Shown piece after piece: positions 57,354 to 64,000 of a stretch of DNA of 64,000 bases (the stretch's first letter is position 1; every line of letters begins with the position of its first letter). Where the stretch lies: the NCBI GenBank assembly GCA_951802425.1, contig OX637797.1, positions 1,550,001 to 1,614,000 of the forward strand, read 5' to 3'. The DNA is from Clavaria fumosa (Eukaryota > Basidiomycota > Agaricomycetes > Agaricales > Clavariaceae). The position numbers and the translations under genes are program-made. The notes beneath the pieces are model-generated. The model made no database searches. It was given only the letters and a program-made list of their open reading frames with translations, and was not told the origin of the DNA.

Positions 57354-57669
57354 GTAGGATGGTTACTCGAAGACGACAGCTAGCAAGTGAGAGGGAGTCA
57401 GGCGCCGCCTTCGCTATGTGCGGCAAGTGATGGAACACATACCTAGCGAGTGAGAGGGAGTCACTGAGCTCTTAATGTCTCACTCGCTAGGTACTTAAAG
57501 ACTAAGGCAGAACCAAGAACAGTGCTCCGACTTCCGCGCCGCTTACTTAAGGAGTATCCTAATAAGGAGCGAATGGCACACGGTTCAGGTCAGTTCACTC
57601 CTGGCTGCTCACTGGTGTGCGATTGAAGTGTGCGATTGAACTTGTGTAAACCCGAAAAATAAATATTGC
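57354..57669. repeat. Inverted and direct repeats next to the tyrosine recombinase
   Basis: ACCTAGCGAGTGAGA (57441-57455) and TCTCACTCGCTAGGT (57478-57492) form a perfect 15-bp inverted repeat with a 22-nt loop. TAGCAAGTGAGAGGGAGTCA at 57381-57400 is a direct repeat of 57444-57463 with one mismatch (CA versus CG). The cluster starts about 30 bp upstream of the recombinase ATG. Symmetric core with flanking direct repeat is what a recombinase recognition site can look like, but a promoter hairpin is equally possible. Confidence 0.7.
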
Positions 57670-59761
57670 CTAATATTCCAAGGATCTCTCCATGATGCGG
57701 GTCAGATGCTCCCTGCCGTCCTCCCCGAACACATCCCCAATCCCAGGTGCTAGATCGAGGACCCGCCTCTGTGGCAGCGTCCCTTCCACGAGCGCTGGCA
57801 CGTCGTCTGCAGTGTAACCTATTGCTTTTAGTCCGCGTGGGACACCGAGACTGTCGAGGAATCGTGCGATAGCCTCGTATAAGTGATCACCGACGGCAGA
57901 ATCAGGCAGGTTTGCCACGGAAGGGTCAGACGGTGTGGTCTTGTTAAAGATCGCTAGAGCCTCGCGATGTCGGGAAGGAGAAGATGGAGCAGTGAATTGG
58001 AAGACTGAGTTGACCTCGGTAATTTATTCTCTGCGCTTACTTAAATTGGCGCACCTGCTGGGCCTGTTAAAGCGACACTGGTAATGGTTGATGAGCAACC
58101 AGAGCAGAGGGACAAGACATCGCATTTACCTGATTCCATGCGGAATAATAGGATGGTCTGTAACATAGCCGGGATGCTTATACTTCGGTCCTTTTTTGTT
58201 CAAACCCGATATCTGTAAAATAAATAAAAATGACTAATCGAATAGCATGAGAAAGGGATCAACTGGCTCACAGGATAGCTCATTCCATGACAAAGATGAA
58301 CGCCAGCATTCCCGAACCCTATACCAGCGAAAGAAGATGCAAGCCTGGACCTCCAGCTTTGGCACTGGGACTTGATGAAATTTTCTCGGGGAACTCACAG
58401 CATCTGCCGCCTTGCCTCCGTATCATCTCGATTCTTAGCCACGCGAGGCAAATACTTCACCGTGGCTTGCAAAGCCCACAATGAGAAGATGTCCGCGACA
58501 GGGTTGCTGCCTTGATAAGCAGGTCTCAAAATAGGGTCGGACGGACGGGGAGTGCGTTCGGTATACCTGACAGAAAGAATGGCTGTAGACGGCCGGAGTA
58601 ATTGAGGAAGTAAGACCTTACGGAATGGCAGTATAGCTCTCCATACTGTGGAATAACACATCCAAACCCGCGCTGATGTGCACTGGCGTTGGGCACGACA
58701 CGGTGTTTTCTGTATCTACAATTCCCAAGACAGGCTTCAGAGCGCGGTTCGCTATACCAGTCTTGAAAGAACGGGATGTGATGTCCAGGATGGCTGTTCC
58801 GGTCGTCTCTGAACCTGTACCAGCGGTGGTGGGTACTGCGGAGGTTGAGATAGCGAAGTTGGTCGTATTGACACAGAGGGACATACTTGCGATAAGGGGT
58901 CTGAGTGTCTGAGTGATAGGAAGACCTTTGCCGACAGGTGCATTGATAAAATCCATGAGATCGGCATCTTTGTAGACTGAAAAGCTACAAGGGCAAGATG
59001 TCAGGGGGCACGTTGTACGCTTGAGAATATTTCTACAGATTAGCAGCTTTGGCGGTGTCAATCACACTTCCACCTCCAACTCTGCGTTGTATAGTTAGTT
59101 ACACATATCGCACATATACCAAAGATACGAGCAATGCTCACGCTAAAAAATGACTGAAATCGTGCTTTCTGGCCCACGCAATGGCATCGCGCCAACTCTC
59201 TTCAGTGGGTTCCGCAACAACTCGATCGTAAAGCTCAAAGGAAAGGTCGACTTGACTTTGGAGAGATTGCAGCGTCTAAAGTCCCGTTCACATGAGAACC
59301 ATAACTGATGAATGAAAGGTAAGCAACGAACGGTCTGCATCGGTACCAACCTGGCTACGTTTGGATCGGTGAAAACGCCGATCTGGAAGGCTCGTGAGCA
59401 AGCCGAATGACTTGAACCTCGGTTCATACCTTCCGCGCTTTCATATTTTTGAGATCCATACCGACTTCCCTGGTCACTCCATCCCCGAAACGTAGGTTAG
59501 ATGCGGCGACCTTCGTAGGATGTGTTTGAACGACTTCAAGCGTTGTAGGAAAGGAGGGTAAGAATATCTGACCTCGAACGCGTATTCTCTGTCGATGGGG
59601 TTCACGGGTGTCGCGAAACCTCGCAGCTGCGTAGACGTATGAGAAATTGGCTGGCTGTTGAATTGGTGTGCATGGCAAGGACAGGAGGTGTGTTGCGAGG
59701 CATTTATGAGACGAACGATAGCTGAACGAGATACAGCGCTAGGACCCAGAGAAACAGACAT
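57670..59761 (-). CDS. Hydroxyacid-oxoacid transhydrogenase (iron-type alcohol dehydrogenase)
   Basis: ADHFE1/HOT-type enzyme, which couples oxidation of 4-hydroxybutyrate to reduction of 2-oxoglutarate in mitochondria. The start at 59761 gives a basic, Ser-rich presequence consistent with mitochondrial import. Blocks: [54 protein letters not shown] (nucleotide loop), [47 protein letters not shown] (metal His), [24 protein letters not shown] (metal His) and [13 protein letters not shown]. It ends at 57670. At least eight short introns are needed; I did not fix every junction. Confidence 0.88.
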
Positions 59762-60433
59762 GGATAAGATTCCGAAATCGCCCGAAGTGTTGGTTGCAAA
59801 GAATACTCTGGTACCACTTCGCGACAAAAACAATCTTGCTACACAGCTAGAAAATGCATATACAGGGGACAAGAGGCAGCGGAGCTCTTTCCCTGACGCG
59901 TTTTTATGATCCTGGGGTGACCCGGCGAGGGATTGGATGTCAATATGAGGCTGCGCAAAGCCGGATACGGCACTACCACGACGTTGTCCATCCTATTTCA
60001 AGTACAGTACTGTCTATCATCACCCCTCGATATAATTCGTCCTCCGTTCTAACTTGCATGCAGTTGAACGGTCTTTCATCATTTGTCTCCAGGAACTGGC
60101 CTAAATTCAGTATCATGTGACTACAATTTTACAGAGCAAACCTTTTCCTACAATCGCTGGCATTGTCGACTGAGTTGGACTCTCTGTGCTAAACAATCCC
60201 TACATTAATGTAAGATGAGTCTGCTAAGAATGATGATACAATGTTAGTCCTGTACAACTATGTACTATTACCACCGACACCGACAATATGTTACGTAAGC
60301 TTTTCCTTAGCGAGCCTGTTATTTGTTATAAACTTGGCCAACGCACAGATATTATGGCAGCTGACCATCGCTCCTTGCCGACTCTCCCCATCCTACCGCC
60401 ACTCCTTATTCAAACACTCCTTTTCCTTTCTTC
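59762..60433. other. Divergent intergenic region
   Basis: About 670 bp between the divergent transhydrogenase and protease genes. It must hold both promoters. It becomes T/C-rich just before 60434. No gene is seen. Confidence 0.5.
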
Positions 60434-63400
60434 ATGATCTTCCGTCTCATTCCTTTAGCTTTAGCTTTCCATGTCTTGACGACTCGGGCTTTAAATATCG
60501 AGTTCAAGCAACACAGACGTGAATCGACTTTGCAGCGTCGGGCTCAAACGACCGCCTTCGAAGTCACGCGATACGGAGCTAGCAGTGCAGCAGTATCACC
60601 TACCGTTGATCCAAATGGTGATAATGACCTGGAAATGAGGTGTGGTCGATCACTTCGAGGGCGTCGCTAGCTGACATTGGCATCGCTCAGCTCTGTCCGC
60701 GACCTCATTTACATTGCAAATGTAAGCCGTCTTCGCCTTAGTATTTAACATCTGTCCCTGACATTGGGTCTAGATTACCGTCGGAAACATTGGTACGGCC
60801 CTTTTCGTTTTGATCCGCTGCCCTCTCAACAGTTCATAGAATATCCTTTGCAATTGGATACGGGCTCCTCCGATGTCTGGATTAAAGGAACCACATCACC
60901 TTTACCTAACGTTGAACAATCGGTTTGTTTCAATCTTTTGTCCTAATTTGTCACACTAACCACTCTCATCCAGCCCATTACTTACAACCTCACAGTAAGT
61001 TCATGCACTTGCTCTGTGGAATGCGAGCTCATATCCTGTCGTAGTATGGGATCGGTTGGGCTTTCGGTCACATCTCCTTTGCCCCAACGGAATTCGCCGG
61101 GTAAGATGGGTCTTCTCGCGGAAAAGAAAGCGTTGATAAATGTAAATTACAGTATCTCCGTACCACATCAAGCCTTTCTTGATACATCCGCTGCTCAAAA
61201 CCCTGCTCTCGGGTTTGGAGCGCAGGGTATTATTGGACTAGGATTCACTTCACTCTCTACTATCGACGCCCTTCTTAACCGAACAGGTGCCTCAACCGGC
61301 CGTAGCCTCCTCTACAACCTCTTCGAAGCTGATCCGAGCCAACCTAACTTTATCGCTTTCGCGCTGCAGAGAACCACGGCCCCTGGTGCCGTCGGGCAGG
61401 GTAGCTTTTCAGTTGGTGAGTTCGGTGCTACCTGGCCCTCACTCGCTAGAGGTCTGATCTTACAATCATGGCTGTCAAGGCGAATATGTGCCGCAGTATG
61501 CCGGTGTCGCAGACACACCGGCCATCCCAACTTTCCCTCCAAATTCACCCACACGCTGGACTGTCCTGATGGATTCGTTCATTGTGCAAGGCAAAACAGT
61601 ATCGGTTTCGTCCACCATCACCGGAGCCCCCTTTAATAAGGCAGTCGCGCTGCTCGATAGCGGCACCTCATATAGGCACGTGCTACCTTCAATGGTAGTG
61701 CCACCGTTCCCTAAATCTTCCCCTTCAGTTATGCGCCAGTAGAAGTCTGCGATGCCATCTACAAGAATATACCAGGAGCCAGATTCAACGAGGCTTCAAG
61801 TCAATGGATAGTGCCTTGCGACACCCGTATCGACATGGCGCTTCAATTCAAGTACGCCAGCTCTACTTCGAGTTGCCACGTATTCATGTAGTCTCCCCCA
61901 CAGCGGTCGGGTCTTCCCGATTCATCCACTCGACGTTATACCCCAAGGCATTGTAGATCCCTCGACCTGTGTGGGTTCCTTTATCCCTCAAACAATCGCT
62001 ATCGGCGCCGGTCAATTGTAGGTCCTTCCCAGCCCTATGCCATGGTTTACTCACAGCCAATGTCTCCAGTGATTGGCTTATAGGTGATAACTTCCTCCGC
62101 TCCGTTTATTCCATTTACGACTTCGGCGATTTTGATGCTTCCCATCGAATGGGCGATCCATACATCAAACTCCTCTCAATCATTGACCCGAATCAGGCTG
62201 CCCGCGAATTCCGTAACATTCGCGGAGGCACCGACGACAGCAATGAACCTATCACCTACAATGCATCTAACTCCAGCACAGCGTCTGGCCAAACCACACT
62301 CAACCTCTCCGACGACGTCGTGAGAGATCTAACTCGGATCGCGGCGTACTTCCCTGTTGTTTTAGGCATTCTTGCACTTAACGTCCTGGTATTCATGGTT
62401 CTCGCCCTCGTCGGTTCCATCCTGTTGTGCAAACGCAAGACTAACAGTATCGGAGCCCTGAGATGGCGGCCGACAAGAGGCAGGGGCGAACACGCGCACA
62501 CGCTGGAGAATATGCCAATGCGAACAACCGGCAATGGCGACAGTGGCGCGGCAGGGAGCGCCCCGGCAGCGCACACGTACGAGCCTGTGTCCATGGCGAT
62601 GACGGATGACACGATGATCCCACCCAATTCGGCTCGCAAGTCGCGCAAATGGGACTCTGACTCTCTGTCTCAGTTGCTGCCAGGCGAAATCAGACACCGT
62701 ACGATCAGCTTCTCTGCAGGGCCGAGCCCTCTTTCAGATCAGTACTTTCCCGCACCGCTTTCCCCGCGGAGTGAGCTTCAGCAATTGGCATTAGGGGAGG
62801 TGCCTTTGAATCTTGGGAGCAAGGAAGTGGCCCCGTCCGGTTCTCCCAAGGCTGTCGATACGACTCTGACCGAGCAACAAAAACTACCGAATACTCAGGA
62901 CTCCGCATCGCTCGCTCCTTCTACGAACAGTGATAATCTACCTCACAATGCCTCTCATGGCATTCTCGTTGAACCTGTACAATCTCCTTTTGACTCCACT
63001 TCCAACGCACCTACCCTTAATCGTGAAGATCAGCAGGCCGCGTTGCACGCTCTGATTTTGGGTGCATCATTGGACCCTCCTGGCAGCAGGGTCACATCTC
63101 AAGTCTATCAACCAATCGGCGTGGCTATTACAGAGGAAACATTTTCATCGGGAGTTCCTCGCGATCCGGAGACTCAATCTCTGGCAGCTTCCTCCATCAG
63201 CGAAGCACGACGCTCGGTCATATCTGCCCGGCGGCCCGTCGATGCGCCGAGGGGTCCCTCCCCTAAGATCTCCCCTAGGGCCTCCCCAAAGCCCTCCCCG
63301 ATGTCATCGCGGTCAGCAAGCCCTCTAGCGCAAGTAAGGTCCGACGACGCGCGCGTGACATCACACAGCGACACTACAGGGTTAAGTGTGGGTGGGCTCC

Positions 63401-63663
63401 CCCAAACCACGCGCGTCCGTCCTCCCATCCCAACGGCGATGACGAAAGATATGTTCGGCGCACAACGACTTCCGCCTCGCGTCGTGTGGACGACCGCGCC
63501 TCCATCGTCAGCGCCTAGTGACCTACGACGAACAAGTATGTTCCCGAGTCTGACTGTTGGAGATCCCCGACGAGCAGCTGGGTCTTCGGATCAGTTCATC
63601 CTATCACCACCATCACCGGGCTTCCGCAGGGTCGATGAGGAGAGACCGAGGTCGATAGCGTAG
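60434..63663 (+). CDS. Membrane-anchored pepsin-like aspartic protease
   Basis: A1-family aspartic endopeptidase. Signal peptide MIFRLIPLALAFHVLTTRA. First active site QLDTGSSDVWI (about 60855-60890), second LLDSGTSY (about 61650). Supporting family segments: ITVGN, GIIGLGF, GDNFLRSVYSIYDF near the C-terminal lobe end. A single transmembrane segment follows (PVVLGILALNVLVFMVLALV, about 62350-62410), then a cytosolic tail of over 400 residues, Ser/Pro-rich and repeat-poor. There are at least nine short introns in the protease half; the last exon runs to 63663. Such TM-anchored proteases are typical of Agaricomycetes; substrates are unknown. The tail is unusually long. Confidence 0.88.
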
Positions 63664-63843
63664 CGGCGCTTCGCTTCGCTGAACATCTGGCCGGACTTTT
63701 AGAATCTCGGACGATCTTCGTTAGTACATATGTTGCTATCCTGTTTGTAGGAGAGTCAAGATCTGGCGCATTTTGTCTTTTCGGAACGCACATCTTGGCG
63801 ATTTCTTGGTTATAATTTGGACTTTCTGTAATCTAATATACTG

Positions 63844-64000
63844 TTATGATGACCACTGAGGGGTCTTCTGTGGGCTTGAACGCGAAGCGGACCGTCTGGC
63901 AGCAGTTTCGAAACCAATGAATTCCTCGTGAATGTCACCTGGACGCTCCAGTTCTGGTATCTCCGTGGCGATGGCCTTCGGATTTTTTAGCACTTGTTCT
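63844..64000 (-). CDS. 3' end of a gene running off the window
   Basis: On the minus strand an open frame enters at the window edge and stops at 63844-63846 (TAA), giving about 51 residues with EIPELERPGDIHEEF and a Ser/Arg-rich end. No family is recognised. It converges on the protease gene, which fits the spacing seen elsewhere. It may be chance. Confidence 0.35.
   Translation of the reverse strand, partial: EQVLKNPKAIATEIPELERPGDIHEEFIGFETAARRSASRSSPQKTPQWSS

Noticed and set aside
1..64000. tRNA, rRNA or riboswitch genes
   Set aside because: I looked for tRNA A/B-box-like words and conserved rRNA blocks and saw none; a covariance-model scan would settle it.
25375..64000. Secondary-metabolite or other functional gene cluster
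   Set aside because: Genes are unrelated housekeeping functions; proximity gives no pathway.

Overview
The window reads as nuclear DNA of a mushroom-forming basidiomycete (Agaricomycetes). Support: many short (50-80 nt) GT-AG introns, tight gene spacing, pyrimidine-rich promoters, chromodomain Ty3/Gypsy elements, and several repeat-associated protein families that I know only from agaricomycete genomes. Species cannot be named from the sequence.

The window has two parts. Positions 1 to about 25,000 are repeat-dominated. They hold a 34-bp tandem satellite (185-530), a pyrimidine-biased gene-free stretch, a decayed cupin/JmjC-like gene, a complete Ty3/Gypsy element with near-identical LTRs (3052-8656), a decayed multi-exon gene of unknown function, a second Ty3/Gypsy element on the minus strand with a truncated 3' LTR (12283-18291), the C-terminal part of a transposase-like gene, another repeat-associated hypothetical gene, an old LTR/gag chimera, and small tandem and foldback repeats. 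Nearly all coding remnants here carry in-frame TGA stops where Arg CGA is the likely ancestor. Of 12 differences between paired LTRs, 11 are CpG transitions.

Positions 25,375-64,000 are a compact euchromatic gene block: endopolyphosphatase (many micro-exons), an RFX transcription factor, BFR1, NHP2, a JMJD7-type JmjC protein, ELG1/ATAD5 (divergent from JMJD7), a bHLH factor, TFIIF alpha, an SH3BGR-like thioredoxin-fold protein, a chitin deacetylase, a GCK/STE20 kinase, ribosomal protein uL29 (L35), HIS6, a frameshifted tyrosine recombinase, hydroxyacid-oxoacid transhydrogenase, a membrane-anchored aspartic protease, and the 3' end of one more gene at the right edge. These are mostly housekeeping genes and do not form an obvious pathway cluster.

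The most interesting signals are three. Both Gypsy elements carry the hallmark of self-primed reverse transcription: an 11- or 13-nt stretch at the predicted transcript start is the exact reverse complement of the stretch just inside the 5' LTR. The repeats show CpG-directed decay. The tyrosine-recombinase remnant sits beside a 15-bp perfect inverted repeat plus a direct repeat.
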